Positions 8,654 through 17,219 of a stretch of DNA of 64,000 bases are shown piece after piece. The position numbers and the translations under genes are program-made. Within the stretch, counting starts at the first letter, position 1; each line of letters starts with the position of its first letter. The notes beneath the pieces were generated by a model. That model worked only from the letters and a program-made list of their open reading frames with translations. It was not told where the DNA came from and searched no databases. Source of the stretch: Collinsella sp. AF25-2LB (GTDB taxonomy: Bacteria > Actinomycetota > Coriobacteriia > Coriobacteriales > Coriobacteriaceae); assembly GCF_003458415.1 (NCBI RefSeq), contig NZ_QRUF01000002.1, forward strand, positions 69,237 to 133,236. The letters run 5' to 3'.

Positions 8654-9759
8654 TTCGCCGTCAACTGATCAATTTCCAAAACCGCAGCGTCGATGTCCGC
8701 GTCGGATTGGGCGCGTTCGAGGAGCTACCGCGCATGTTTGCCTCTGCTGTGGGCAAGCCTAAGCGCGCGATGGTGGTTTGGGACGACGCCACATCCGAGC
8801 GTTTTGGTGAGGTCGTCGAGCATGCTCTGGTCGACGCCGGTTTTGCCGTGTCGCTGCTAGTCCTCGAGGTTTCGCCTGCTGGTGCCACGCTGGCCGATGC
8901 CGATGCTATCTTTGGCGCCCTGTCTGTCAACGGCATTACCTGCGACGATCTGGTTGTCGCCGTTGGCGATGTCGCAACCTGCTCGGTTGTTAGCTGGTGC
9001 GCCAACCAGTGGTGCGGTCGCACCGAGTGCGCGCTGCTGCCGACGACGTTCGACGCCATGCTCACGGTCGCGACGACCATGAAGCCGCTCGTCGCCTCGT
9101 CGGCCAATGCGCTTCCCGCTATCGCGTTTCGTCCCGAACCGGGCTTGGTCGTTTGTGACCTCGACCTTGTTCGCGAGACGGACCCCGAGGACCTCAAGCT
9201 CGGCTTTGTGGTACTTGTTGGCACCATGCTTTCGAGCAGTAAGTCCCGCTGGAATCAGTTTATTGAGACCGTCCCCGAGATTCTCTCGGGCGAGGAAGTC
9301 GCGCTCGTCAATGCTGTTCAATGGTCTCAGACTGCCCGCAAGGACGTACTGATGGCCACGAACCCGAGCGCCCGCCATGCGCTCGATTTTGGCAAGACGG
9401 GGGAGCGTACCCTGCGCGCTTGCTTGGGCGATGCCGCCTCGCAGGTCCCTGCCTACCAGCTGTTGTCCGAGGGCATGCGCTTTGAGGCGCGCCTAGCACA
9501 TGATGCCTGCGACTTCGATATCGATTACGTCTTTGAGGTCGATGACTGCTTGGAGGACTTTGGTATCGAGGAACTTGCCTTCGATCTGGAGCCTGCCGCA
9601 TATATCGAGGAGTTCCGTAGGCAGCAGTTCGCGCGCTCAAACCGCAGCATGCTGCCGCTGCCCGCGGCACTCGGCGCCATTCGCCTAACGAACGTTGAGG
9701 ACGAGGTTCTTGAGCGCCATGCTCACGCTTACTTGGCTTCTCGCAAAGAACTTCTCTAA
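8650..9759 (+). CDS. Divergent 3-dehydroquinate synthase homologue, probably catalytically inactive
   Basis: A 369-residue protein in the position of aroB, recognisable from its fold and short alignable blocks (LLPTTFDAM, LDFGKTGER, LSEGMRFEARLA). The start ATG overlaps aroK; an earlier in-frame Met is inside aroK. The NAD-binding Gly-rich motif GGGVVGD is not conserved (LVVAVGDVATCS). All three zinc ligands seem replaced: the Glu of GFAEVIK reads GFVVLVG, the first His of LNFGHTxGHA is Lys with the second His a Glu, and the His of the THGEAV block is missing. It has therefore probably lost DHQ synthase activity while being kept as a full-length ORF. Alignment was done by eye. Confidence 0.7.
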   Translation: MIRRQLINFQNRSVDVRVGLGAFEELPRMFASAVGKPKRAMVVWDDATSERFGEVVEHALVDAGFAVSLLVLEVSPAGATLADADAIFGALSVNGITCDDLVVAVGDVATCSVVSWCANQWCGRTECALLPTTFDAMLTVATTMKPLVASSANALPAIAFRPEPGLVVCDLDLVRETDPEDLKLGFVVLVGTMLSSSKSRWNQFIETVPEILSGEEVALVNAVQWSQTARKDVLMATNPSARHALDFGKTGERTLRACLGDAASQVPAYQLLSEGMRFEARLAHDACDFDIDYVFEVDDCLEDFGIEELAFDLEPAAYIEEFRRQQFARSNRSMLPLPAALGAIRLTNVEDEVLERHAHAYLASRKELL

Positions 9760-9765
9760 GATTTA

Positions 9766-9891
9766 TTGACTTCCATCGTCTTTCGTATCATGTTGAGGGG
9801 CGGGTTTCCAATCGGTTGCGGATCGCATGCGATTCCGTCGTTCGGTTGAGACCCGTCCCGTCTATATAGAGACAACAAGAAAGGAATCTGC
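9766..9891 (+). promoter_or_regulatory. Promoter region and structured leader of pepP
   Basis: A TTGACT box (9766-9771) is followed by the AT-rich TATCATGTT with non-ideal spacing. The leader can pair GGGCGGGTTTC (from 9798) with GAGACCCGTCCC (ending near 9861), enclosing a small palindrome around GATCGCATGCGAT. No T-run follows it. AAGAAAGGA provides the ribosome binding site of pepP. Confidence 0.35.
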
Positions 9892-11022
9892 ATGTCTGAG
9901 TTTGCTGCCGGTCCTGCCGGTCGTATCGAGCGTGTCCGTGCCCTGATGGTCGAGCGTGGCTACGACGCCATCGTGGTGCGCGACGAGGCCAACCTTCGTT
10001 GGCTTACGGGTGTGAAGGGCGTCTTCGACTACACCTTCGAGTTCCCGCACGCTGCGTTTATTACGGCCGACCAGTGCCTGTTCCATACCGACTCGCGCTA
10101 CCTCAACAGCTTTGAGGAGAACACGCCCGCCGGCAGCCCTTGGGTCTACGACATGGATGAGGGCACCATCCCCGGTTGGGTCGCCGGCAAGATCGCGGCC
10201 AACAAATGCCGCGTCTGCGCTGTCGAGGACGATATGCAGATTAATTTCTACCAGGGTATTCAGCGCGGCCTGGAGGACCGCTCCGTCGCCTGTATGTTGC
10301 CGCTGATGCACGACGACATCCGCAAGATGCGCGCCATCAAGGACGCCGAGGAGATCGAGCTCATGCGCCATGCGCAGTCGATCACCGATGCCGCCTTCCA
10401 GCACATGCTCGGCTTTATTAAGCCCGGTATGACCGAGAAGCAGGTACGCAACGAGCTCGAGAACTTTATGTTCGCCAACGGTGCCGACAGCCTGGCCTTC
10501 GGTTCCATCGTCGCGAGCGGCCCCAACACCGCCAACCCGCATGCCGTCCCGAGCGACCGCGTGATCGAGAAGGGCGACTTTGTCCTGATGGACTACGGCG
10601 CGGGATACTGCGACTACCGCTCCGACATGACTCGTACCGTCGTGATGGGCGAGCCCACCCAGGAGCAGCTCGACCTGTACGCGCTCGTGCGCCGTACGCA
10701 CGAGGAGTGCGTCGCCGCCATCCATCCGGGCGTCGAGGGCAACGACATCTTCAAGCTCTCCAAGAAGATCATCGGCGATGCCGGCTATGGCGATTACTAT
10801 AACCATGGCCTGGGCCACGGTGTCGGTATCGATATCCACGAGCTGCCCAACTTCAACCGCAGCAAGAACACCATCGAGGTCGGCTCGGTTATCACCATGG
10901 AGCCCGGCGTCTACCTGCCCGGCGTGGGCGGCGTGCGCCTGGAGGACTATGGCGTGGTCACCGAGAACGGCTACGAGCCCTTCACCAAGACCCCGCACGA
11001 CCTGCACGTTATCGACTGCTAG
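9892..11022 (+). CDS. pepP: M24 family Xaa-Pro aminopeptidase/dipeptidase
   Basis: A 376-residue cytosolic metallopeptidase with an N-terminal creatinase-like domain (residues ~1-130) and a C-terminal pita-bread domain. The two-metal ligands are all visible: Asp near 234 and 245 in DYGAGYCDYRSDMTRT, His near 305 in HGLGHGVGIDIHE, Glu in TMEPGVY, and Glu in RLEDYG. It removes N-terminal residues before proline. The pair pepP-efp is conserved across many bacteria, and a terminator separates them here. Whether it is PepP or PepQ in specificity cannot be decided from motifs. Confidence 0.93.
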   Translation: MSEFAAGPAGRIERVRALMVERGYDAIVVRDEANLRWLTGVKGVFDYTFEFPHAAFITADQCLFHTDSRYLNSFEENTPAGSPWVYDMDEGTIPGWVAGKIAANKCRVCAVEDDMQINFYQGIQRGLEDRSVACMLPLMHDDIRKMRAIKDAEEIELMRHAQSITDAAFQHMLGFIKPGMTEKQVRNELENFMFANGADSLAFGSIVASGPNTANPHAVPSDRVIEKGDFVLMDYGAGYCDYRSDMTRTVVMGEPTQEQLDLYALVRRTHEECVAAIHPGVEGNDIFKLSKKIIGDAGYGDYYNHGLGHGVGIDIHELPNFNRSKNTIEVGSVITMEPGVYLPGVGGVRLEDYGVVTENGYEPFTKTPHDLHVIDC

Positions 11023-11046
11023 TCTACTTCGGTAGATAGTTTGGGG

Positions 11047-11088
11047 CGGGGCGTCCGGATCGATTCGGACGCCCCGCGTTCTCTTTTT
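11047..11088 (+). terminator. Rho-independent terminator after pepP
   Basis: An 11-bp perfect stem CGGGGCGTCCG/CGGACGCCCCG with an 8-base loop is followed by CGTTCTCTTTTT. Confidence 0.88.
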
Positions 11089-11119
11089 ATGCGCTCGCCG
11101 CAGGCGCCGTCTGCAAGTG

Positions 11120-11125
11120 TATAAT
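11120..11125 (+). promoter_or_regulatory. efp: Candidate -10 element for efp
   Basis: A consensus TATAAT lies 57 bases upstream of the efp start and downstream of the pepP terminator. No good -35 hexamer is seen at standard spacing. Confidence 0.4.
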
Positions 11126-11182
11126 TTCTATCGTATGTAATTTGGACGCTTGTGCGTTCTGCCCATAACAAGAAAGGTCGCT

Positions 11183-11746
11183 ATGCCTACCATTTCTACC
11201 GCCGACTTCAAGAACGGCCTCGGTCTCCGCATCAAGGACAAGGTCTACACCATCGTCGAGTTCCAGCATGTCAAGCCGGGCAAGGGCGGCGCGTTTGTGC
11301 GCTACAAGACCCGCGACATCAAGAGCGGCCGCGTCGTCGAGAACACCTGCAACGCCGGCACCAAGTTCGAGAGCGTCATGCTCACCACCCGTGAGTTCCA
11401 GTACCTCTACAACGATGGCACCGACTACATCTTCATGGACAACGAGTCCTATGAGCAGGTTCCCGTTCCCGAGGACATGGTGGGCGAGAACTCCAAGTGG
11501 CTGCGCGAGAACGACATCTGCCAGCTGCTCTTCGCCGACGATGAGCTCATGGGCGTGACCCCGCCGATGTTCATCGAGACCACTATCGTCCAAACTGACC
11601 CGGGCTTTAAGGGCGACACCGTCCAGGGTTCCACCAAGCCGGCCACGATCGACACCGGCGCTGTTATCCAGGTCCCCATGTACCTCAATGAGGGCGAGGT
11701 CATCAAGGTTGACACCCGCGACGGCAAGTTCGTCTCCCGCGTCTAG
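11183..11746 (+). CDS. efp: Translation elongation factor P
   Basis: Encodes 187 residues, standard size. The start MPTISTADFKNG is preceded by AAGAAAGG; an in-frame upstream Met adds 11 unlikely residues. The three OB-like domains are recognisable, with the modification loop HVKPGKGGAFVRY near residue 30 carrying the conserved Lys at the loop tip, and the C-terminal signature GEVIKVDTRDGKFVSRV. EF-P relieves ribosome stalling at polyproline stretches; several proteins here (MltG, the L,D-transpeptidase) have Pro-rich tails. No epmA/epmB or earP modification gene is seen nearby. Confidence 0.97.
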   Translation: MPTISTADFKNGLGLRIKDKVYTIVEFQHVKPGKGGAFVRYKTRDIKSGRVVENTCNAGTKFESVMLTTREFQYLYNDGTDYIFMDNESYEQVPVPEDMVGENSKWLRENDICQLLFADDELMGVTPPMFIETTIVQTDPGFKGDTVQGSTKPATIDTGAVIQVPMYLNEGEVIKVDTRDGKFVSRV

Positions 11747-11770
11747 CAACCAACTCTTCTAGGAGGATTC

Positions 11771-12133
11771 ATGCCCCAGGAAATCAAGATTGACGGCATC
11801 GGCATTTCGCCCGATGTTCTGACCGCCATCGTCTCGCGCGCCGTGTCCGATGTCGAGGGCATCGCCTCCGTTGGCGTCAAGGACCTTGCCACCAACCTTG
11901 TCTCCATGATGCTCTCGTCCAAGGCCCCGGCTTCCGAGCCGGCGGTCGAGGCCGAGGTCGTCGGCGACAAGCTCGCACTTACCGTGCGTGTCGTGGTGTT
12001 CTTTGGCTATCCGTTCAAGAAACTCGCCGAGGCCGTTCGCGCCGCCGTGGTCGCCGCCATCGATGCCCAGGTGGGCGTTGAGGTCGAGCGCGTTGACGTT
12101 TGCATCGACGGCCTCGTTTTCCCCAAGGAGTAA
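11771..12133 (+). CDS. Asp23/Gls24 family envelope-stress protein
   Basis: A 120-residue protein with the Asp23 core: IDGIGISPDVLTAIVSRAVS at the N-terminus, the DVEGIASVG motif, then alternating beta strands (LALTVRVVVFFGYPF) and AVVAAIDAQVGVEVERVDVCI. Members are cytoplasmic and often membrane-associated via partners, and are induced by cell-wall or alkaline stress. An AGGAGG site lies 5 bases upstream of the start. Between efp and nusB this gene is typical of Firmicutes (YqhY) and Coriobacteria. Confidence 0.88.
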   Translation: MPQEIKIDGIGISPDVLTAIVSRAVSDVEGIASVGVKDLATNLVSMMLSSKAPASEPAVEAEVVGDKLALTVRVVVFFGYPFKKLAEAVRAAVVAAIDAQVGVEVERVDVCIDGLVFPKE

Positions 12134-12136
12134 CCT

Positions 12137-12724
12137 TTGAGCCTTAAGGTTTATCGCGGGCGTACGCTTGCCCGCAGTCAGGCGCTGCAGCTGCTGTTCC
12201 AGGCCGAGGCCACGGACAGCCCGCTCGAGCGCGTCCTCGAGGGTGATTTCCTGATTTCGAAGGGTCCCCTCGACCCCTATGCGCTGGAGCTGTGCCGCGG
12301 TGCCTACGAGCATATCGACCGCATCGACTGCGCTCTGCGTTCCGTTGCCAAGAACTGGGATCTTATGCGCATGCCCGGCGCCGACCGCAATCTGCTGCGT
12401 ATCGCCGTTTACGAGATGCGTTTCCTCACCGACGAGGAGGTCTCGGACGCCATCGTGATCAACGAGGCCGTCGAGCTTGCTAAGGCCTATGGCACCGACC
12501 AGTCCGCGTCGTTCGTCAACGGCGTGCTGGGCAAGATCGCTCGCAGCGAGGAGCTGCCGGGCGAGGACCTGTACCAAGAACTGCTGGCCGAAGATCGCGC
12601 TCGCGAGGAGGCACAGGCTGCCGAGGCTGCCGCAAAGGTTGCAGCTGCTCAGGCCGAGGCTGGCGTGCTGGCCGAGGGCGCGGACGCTGCTGAGGCCGTC
12701 GAGGCCGACTCCGTCGAGGAGTAG
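12137..12724 (+). CDS. nusB: Transcription antitermination factor NusB with Ala/Glu-rich tail
   Basis: A 195-residue protein starting at a TTG codon 3 bp after the Asp23 stop; no ATG fits the N-terminal helix RTLARSQALQLLFQAE. The all-helical NusB fold is recognisable through MRMPGADRNLLRIAVYEM, VVINEAVELAKAYG-like sequence (IVINEAVELAKAYGTDQSAS) and FVNGVLGKIA. It binds boxA RNA with S10 in rRNA antitermination. The last ~50 residues are a low-complexity Ala/Glu extension not found in the typical 140-150 residue NusB. Confidence 0.93.
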   Translation: MSLKVYRGRTLARSQALQLLFQAEATDSPLERVLEGDFLISKGPLDPYALELCRGAYEHIDRIDCALRSVAKNWDLMRMPGADRNLLRIAVYEMRFLTDEEVSDAIVINEAVELAKAYGTDQSASFVNGVLGKIARSEELPGEDLYQELLAEDRAREEAQAAEAAAKVAAAQAEAGVLAEGADAAEAVEADSVEE

Positions 12725-12726
12725 TC

Positions 12727-12966
12727 ATGCCAGAGGGTTCTGTCCGCAACTTTGACGAGATCTCGGACCGTTTGGATCAGATCATCGCTACCGTTCGCTC
12801 CAAGGATACCTCCTTGGAGCGTTCGCTCGATCTGTTTGACGAGGCGATTGAGCTGGGCTCCCGTGCGGTCGACATGGTCGACAAGTTTGAGCTGACGCCG
12901 CGTGAGGCCGACAAGCTCGAGCAGGAATACGATGAGGATGCGGCAAACGAATCCCAGGATAGCTAG
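12727..12966 (+). CDS. xseB: Exodeoxyribonuclease VII small subunit
   Basis: A 79-residue helical protein matching XseB: NFDEISDRLDQIIATVRSKD, then LERSLDLFDEAIELG and a C-terminal acidic helix. XseB multimers bind the large nuclease subunit XseA, which is normally the immediately upstream gene. Here nusB precedes it and no xseA is present in the window, so the partner must be elsewhere or missing. Confidence 0.88.
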   Translation: MPEGSVRNFDEISDRLDQIIATVRSKDTSLERSLDLFDEAIELGSRAVDMVDKFELTPREADKLEQEYDEDAANESQDS

Positions 12967-12992
12967 GCCGCATCTCCGGATACGAATGGTTG

Positions 12993-13805
12993 ATGGCATT
13001 CATGAAACGCGTGCGTCTTGATGACGAACTGATTTCACAGGGCATCTGCGCCGATCGCGCGGATGCCCTTCGCACTCTTATGGCTGGCTTGGTCTCGAGT
13101 GGCGGCGAGCGCTTGACTTCGCCGGGCCTTAAGGTGACCCCGGGCCTGCCGTTGCACGTGAAGGGGCGCATTCCCTATGTTGGCCGCGGCGGTCTTAAGC
13201 TCGAAGGCGCGCTTGATACGTTTGGTATCAATCCGACGGGCCTTGCCTGTCTGGATGTGGGCTGCTCTACCGGCGGCTTTACCGATTGCCTGCTCAAGCG
13301 CGGAGCTGCGACCGTTGTCTCGGTGGACGTTGGTCGCGCCCAGTTCGATTGGTCGTTACGTCAGGACGATCGCGTGACGCTGCATGAGCGCACAAACGTG
13401 ACGCAGCTGCCTGAGCTTGGCTATGCCGGCGCCATCGACCTGGCTGTGTGTGATGTCTCGTTTACCAGCATCGCGAACATTATCGATGCGGTGCTGGCGT
13501 GCCTGGCGCCTACGGGTGCATTCTGCACACTCGTAAAGCCGCAGTTTGAGGCTCCGGCGGCGTTGGTGGGCGAGGGCGGCATTGTGACCGATCCCGCCGT
13601 GCGATGCGATACACTCGTGGCGGCGGTTGAGCTCTTTGCTGCCAAGGGCCTGTTCCCGGTCGATGTGTGCGTGTCACCCATTCATGGTGCCAAGGGCAAC
13701 GTTGAGTTTTTCCTGTACGGCACGAGATTTGACCCCGGCGACCGCACGCAAGACGAGCTGCAATCCCAGGTATCGGTTTTGAGCGAGAAAGCTGCAACGC
13801 TATGA
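12993..13805 (+). CDS. tlyA: TlyA-type rRNA 2'-O-methyltransferase (S4 + FtsJ domains)
   Basis: About 270 residues. Possible starts are TTG 12990, ATG 12993 and ATG 13002; none has a strong ribosome binding site, and homologues begin close to MKRVRLDDELISQG at 13002. An S4 RNA-binding domain (residues 1-60) leads into VGRGGLKLEGALDTF. The SAM-binding motif is CLDVGCSTGGFTDCLLKRGA, followed by AVCDVSFTS and VKPQFEA. TlyA methylates ribose in 16S/23S rRNA and affects capreomycin sensitivity in mycobacteria. The gene order tlyA-nadK-recN is conserved in actinobacteria and Firmicutes. Confidence 0.92.
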   Translation: MAFMKRVRLDDELISQGICADRADALRTLMAGLVSSGGERLTSPGLKVTPGLPLHVKGRIPYVGRGGLKLEGALDTFGINPTGLACLDVGCSTGGFTDCLLKRGAATVVSVDVGRAQFDWSLRQDDRVTLHERTNVTQLPELGYAGAIDLAVCDVSFTSIANIIDAVLACLAPTGAFCTLVKPQFEAPAALVGEGGIVTDPAVRCDTLVAAVELFAAKGLFPVDVCVSPIHGAKGNVEFFLYGTRFDPGDRTQDELQSQVSVLSEKAATL

Positions 13806-14662
13806 AGGTCTTTCTGGTTCCCAATTACTACAAGCAAGAGGCGGTCGAGAGCGGCCTGATGCTCGAGCTTTGGCTGACGCGCCAGGGCTATGAGGTCGCA
13901 TGGGCTGCCGACCAGCGATCGAAGATTCAAAGCACGCCTGATATTGACGGCTCCGATCTGGTCATTACGCTCGGCGGCGACGGCACGCTGCTGCGCGCTG
14001 CCCGCATCCTCAACCATCGCGAGATTCCTATCCTCGGTCTTTCCTATGGTCACCTGGGCTTTTTAACTGCTGCGAGCCCCGAGGAGCGCGACATTCTGCA
14101 GGTCGTGAGCGACGCCCTTTCCGGCGAGCTGCACGTGAGCCGTCGCGCCACCATCGCTGCGGATATCGTGTCCGTGCGCGAAGACGGTACGAAGGATGTC
14201 GTGCGCACCTTCGCCCTCAACGACATGGCGCTTACCCGCGGTCCGCTGTCCGATATGGTCGAGTTCGACATCACGGTGTCGGGCCACCATATCGATCGAC
14301 TGCGTGGCGACGGCGTGGTCGTGTCCACGGCGACTGGTTCTACGGGTTACGCACTCAGTGCCGGTGGCCCCATCGTGAGCCCCGACTATACGGGCATGGT
14401 CTGCGTACCCATTGCGCCGCACACCATTCAGGCCCGTGCCTTCTTGACTTCGCCGAGTGATGTCGTCGAAATCTTTATGTCCGATGATCGTCCGAGCGTT
14501 CCGGCGATCGCTATCGATGGACAGTTTATTACCTGCGACGGCACGGTCGAGAGCGTGGCCGTGCGCCGAGGCCCCGGCGATGTGCTGCTGCTCGATTACG
14601 GCCCCGAGAGCTTCTATAACTCGGTGAGCCGCGTATTCTACGGAGTCCGTCATGATCGATGA
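13802..14662 (+). CDS. nadK: NAD kinase
   Basis: A 286-residue ATP-NAD kinase that makes NADP. It has the GGDGTLLRAARI motif near residue 60, the LGLSYGHLGFLT segment, the NDMALTRGPLS region and the catalytic-core block GDGVVVSTATGSTGY followed by LSAGGPIV. The ATGA overlap with tlyA and a 10-bp overlap with recN indicate one operon. Confidence 0.96.
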   Translation: MKVFLVPNYYKQEAVESGLMLELWLTRQGYEVAWAADQRSKIQSTPDIDGSDLVITLGGDGTLLRAARILNHREIPILGLSYGHLGFLTAASPEERDILQVVSDALSGELHVSRRATIAADIVSVREDGTKDVVRTFALNDMALTRGPLSDMVEFDITVSGHHIDRLRGDGVVVSTATGSTGYALSAGGPIVSPDYTGMVCVPIAPHTIQARAFLTSPSDVVEIFMSDDRPSVPAIAIDGQFITCDGTVESVAVRRGPGDVLLLDYGPESFYNSVSRVFYGVRHDR

Positions 14663-16280
14663 GCTGCAGGTTTCTAACATTGCACTCATTCGCGAGGCGA
14701 CGCTGGTGCCGAGTGCCGGCCTGACTGTCCTGACTGGCGAGACCGGCGCCGGCAAGACCGCGCTGCTCTCGGCCCTCAAGCTTATTTTGGGCGAGCGCGC
14801 GGATTCGTCGACGGTGCGCGAGGGCGAGACGCTGGCGAGCGTCGAGGCACGCCTGTTTGACGGCCCGCACGACACGGAGGGCTTCACGGTCCAGCGCAGC
14901 CTTTCTGCCGAGGGCCGCAGCCGCGTGAAGATTGACGGCCGCATCGCCAGTGTGCGCGAGCTTTCGGAGTGCGTTGGCGTGATGATGGATCTGTGCGGCC
15001 AGCACGAGCACCAGCGCTTGCTCGATCCGGCGCATCACGTTGCGATGGTCGATGCGTGGGCGGGGCGCTCTGCGCTCGAGGCGCTGGATGTGTACCGCGC
15101 CTGCTTTAAGGCATCGCGCGCTGCCGCCAAGGAGGTTCGGCGTGTCGAAGAGGCCTCGCGTGCGCAGGGGAGTCGTGTCGAGGAGGCGCGCTTCGCCCTG
15201 GAGCGCATTGCCGAGGTCGACCCCAGGCCGGGTGAGTATGAGGAACTCGAACAACTGCTGCCGCGCTCCGAACATGCCGAGGTACTGGTTGCCACGGCTA
15301 ATGATGCCCATGCATCGCTTGCTGCCGAAGGGGGAGCGCTCGATGCCGTGAACAGCGCCGTGGCAGAGCTTTCCCGAATGGCTACCGTCGATCGCAAACT
15401 GGGCGATATTGCCGATGCGCTTTCGGATGCCTGTATCTCCCTTGAGGATTGCGCGAACGAGCTTCGTGCCTATCGTGATGGCGTCGCCTTCGACCCGCGC
15501 GAGCTCGCTCGCATGCGTGAGCGGTATTCCGACCTCAAGGGCCTGTTGCGTCAGTGGGGTCCCACCATGGACGATGTTTTTGCCATGCGCGAACGCTCAC
15601 AAGAGTTGCTGTCTCTGGTCGATGATGGCGATGAACAGATCAAAAAGGCGCGTGAGGCACTCGGGAGCGCCGAGCGCGAGTTGTTTGCCGCCGCCAAGGC
15701 ACTTAAGCGCGCGCGGAATACCGCAGCCCCGCGCTTTTGCCACGAGGTCGGCCGTCAGATGGCGCGCCTGGAGATGGGTGGCGCCGAGCTCGTCTGGGAG
15801 TCGCGCGATCTTCCGCGTGCTGAGTGGACGCCCGTTGGTCCTTCGAGCTACGAGCTGCTATACCGCAGCGGTGCCGGTTTGACGCCGCGTCCCCTGCGTC
15901 GAATTGCGTCGGGCGGCGAGCTCAGCCGCGTCATGCTGGCAAGCAAGGTTGTCCTCGGTAACGCGGACGGTGTCGATACGCTGGTGTTTGACGAGGTCGA
16001 TGCTGGTGTCGGTGGCTCCACGGCGCGTGCTCTCGCGGGCGTGCTGGCAGATCTCGCCGCTACGCATCAGGTGATTGTCGTAACCCACTTGGCGCAGGTC
16101 GCCGTCATGGCCGACAAACATTATGTTGTCAGTAAGGAACCGGGCGATGTTCCCCAGACGCATTTGGACGAGGTGACCGGCGAAGCGCGTACCGCCGAGA
16201 TCGCCCGCATGTTGAGCGGCGATCAATCGGAGGCAAGCTTGGCCCACGCAAAGCAGATGCTCAAAGAAGCTCGAGGTTAG
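14652..16280 (+). CDS. recN: DNA repair protein RecN
   Basis: A 542-residue SMC-like ATPase. Walker A is LTGETGAGKTALLSALKLIL near residue 30, the Q-loop region is LCGQHEHQRLLDP, the central region (about 160-350) is coiled coil, the ABC signature is IASGGELSRVMLASK near 420, and Walker B is LVFDEVDAGVGG. RecN organises double-strand-break ends. It is the last gene of the tlyA-nadK-recN operon and converges with an RpiR-type gene. Confidence 0.96.
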   Translation: MIDELQVSNIALIREATLVPSAGLTVLTGETGAGKTALLSALKLILGERADSSTVREGETLASVEARLFDGPHDTEGFTVQRSLSAEGRSRVKIDGRIASVRELSECVGVMMDLCGQHEHQRLLDPAHHVAMVDAWAGRSALEALDVYRACFKASRAAAKEVRRVEEASRAQGSRVEEARFALERIAEVDPRPGEYEELEQLLPRSEHAEVLVATANDAHASLAAEGGALDAVNSAVAELSRMATVDRKLGDIADALSDACISLEDCANELRAYRDGVAFDPRELARMRERYSDLKGLLRQWGPTMDDVFAMRERSQELLSLVDDGDEQIKKAREALGSAERELFAAAKALKRARNTAAPRFCHEVGRQMARLEMGGAELVWESRDLPRAEWTPVGPSSYELLYRSGAGLTPRPLRRIASGGELSRVMLASKVVLGNADGVDTLVFDEVDAGVGGSTARALAGVLADLAATHQVIVVTHLAQVAVMADKHYVVSKEPGDVPQTHLDEVTGEARTAEIARMLSGDQSEASLAHAKQMLKEARG

Positions 16281-16299
16281 GTCGTATTAGCGGTGTTGA

Positions 16300-16330
16300 T
16301 GGGACAAAATAGACTGAAATTTTTGTCCCA
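16300..16330. terminator. Hairpin between convergent recN and the rpiR-type gene
   Basis: A perfect 10-bp inverted repeat TGGGACAAAA/TTTTGTCCCA surrounds an 11-base loop. The A/T part of the stem could serve as the U-run in either direction, so it is a plausible bidirectional terminator. Confidence 0.55.
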
Positions 16331-16339
16331 CTACGCGTT

Positions 16340-17197
16340 TTACTCAACGACCTTATCCGGCTGGATGAGCTCCTCGTAGTAGCTGATATGTTCGCGAGCG
16401 TCTTCAATCTCGGGCAGCAGGAAGTTGTAGATGACTTCGATGATCATCGTGGCACTGATCTTAGAGAACGCAAAGTCGCCTGTCGTCAGCAGCGCTTCGT
16501 GGTTGACGGTATTAAAAGTGTAGTCTGCCAGACGCGCGAGCGGGGATTTGCTGTCGCTGCTTATGACGACTACGGTTGCGCCGCAGTTGCGAGCCGCTTT
16601 TGCCATACGATTCAATCGGCGCGATTTGCCGGAGTTTGAGATTAGCACGATGACGTCACCCGGTCGTAACGTGAGCGCAAAGCCGATTGATGTCTCGCTA
16701 ATGGTGCTCGCCATGCAACGCAGGCCCAGCTGCGAAAACTTAAACGTCGCATCGAGCGCGACCGCGTTCGTATTGCCCACAGCTGCAAACTCAATAACCC
16801 CTGCATGCTTAAGGGCATGCACAACAGCCGCCAGCGTATCGTGGTCGATCCCGTCGATGGTCGCATTAAGCTCGCTCACCTTGGCAGCCAGGATGTTCTT
16901 GAGGCTCTGCTCCATATTATCGAGCGAGACCTCGTCAGTCAGGCCCTCGTTGCGCTGGCTTTCCAAATCCCTCGCCAACGAAAACTGAAAGCTGCGGAAG
17001 CTGCCAAAGCCAAGCTTGCGGCAGAAGCGCGAAACGGTCGCCTCGGACGTGGCGGCGGCGCGCGAGAGCTGAGCGGCCGTGAGGCGCGGCGCCTCGGACT
17101 GGTGCTCCAATATATAGTCGACAATGCGCTGCTCGGACTCGCTGTATCCCTGATGGGTGCTTATGAGGGAAAGTGCGCTCTTGCTACTATCGGTCAT
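16340..17197 (-). CDS. RpiR/MurR-family transcriptional regulator (HTH + SIS)
   Basis: A 285-residue regulator. The start MTDSSKSALSL is preceded by AGGAG; a longer in-frame ORF reads into the intergenic control region. The N-terminal HTH is visible (RIVDYILEHQ, LTAAQLSRAAATSEATVSRF, CRKLGFGSFRSFQ). The C-terminal half is a SIS sugar-phosphate isomerase domain (IEFAAVGNTNAVALD, GDVIVLISNSGKSRRLNRMA, VVVISSDSKSPLARLADY). Such proteins sense sugar phosphates and control sugar uptake genes. It is divergent from the EIIBCA gene and is probably its regulator. Confidence 0.93.
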   Translation of the reverse strand: MTDSSKSALSLISTHQGYSESEQRIVDYILEHQSEAPRLTAAQLSRAAATSEATVSRFCRKLGFGSFRSFQFSLARDLESQRNEGLTDEVSLDNMEQSLKNILAAKVSELNATIDGIDHDTLAAVVHALKHAGVIEFAAVGNTNAVALDATFKFSQLGLRCMASTISETSIGFALTLRPGDVIVLISNSGKSRRLNRMAKAARNCGATVVVISSDSKSPLARLADYTFNTVNHEALLTTGDFAFSKISATMIIEVIYNFLLPEIEDAREHISYYEELIQPDKVVE

Positions 17198-17219
17198 GGA
17201 TGGCTCCTGGTTGGCATGA

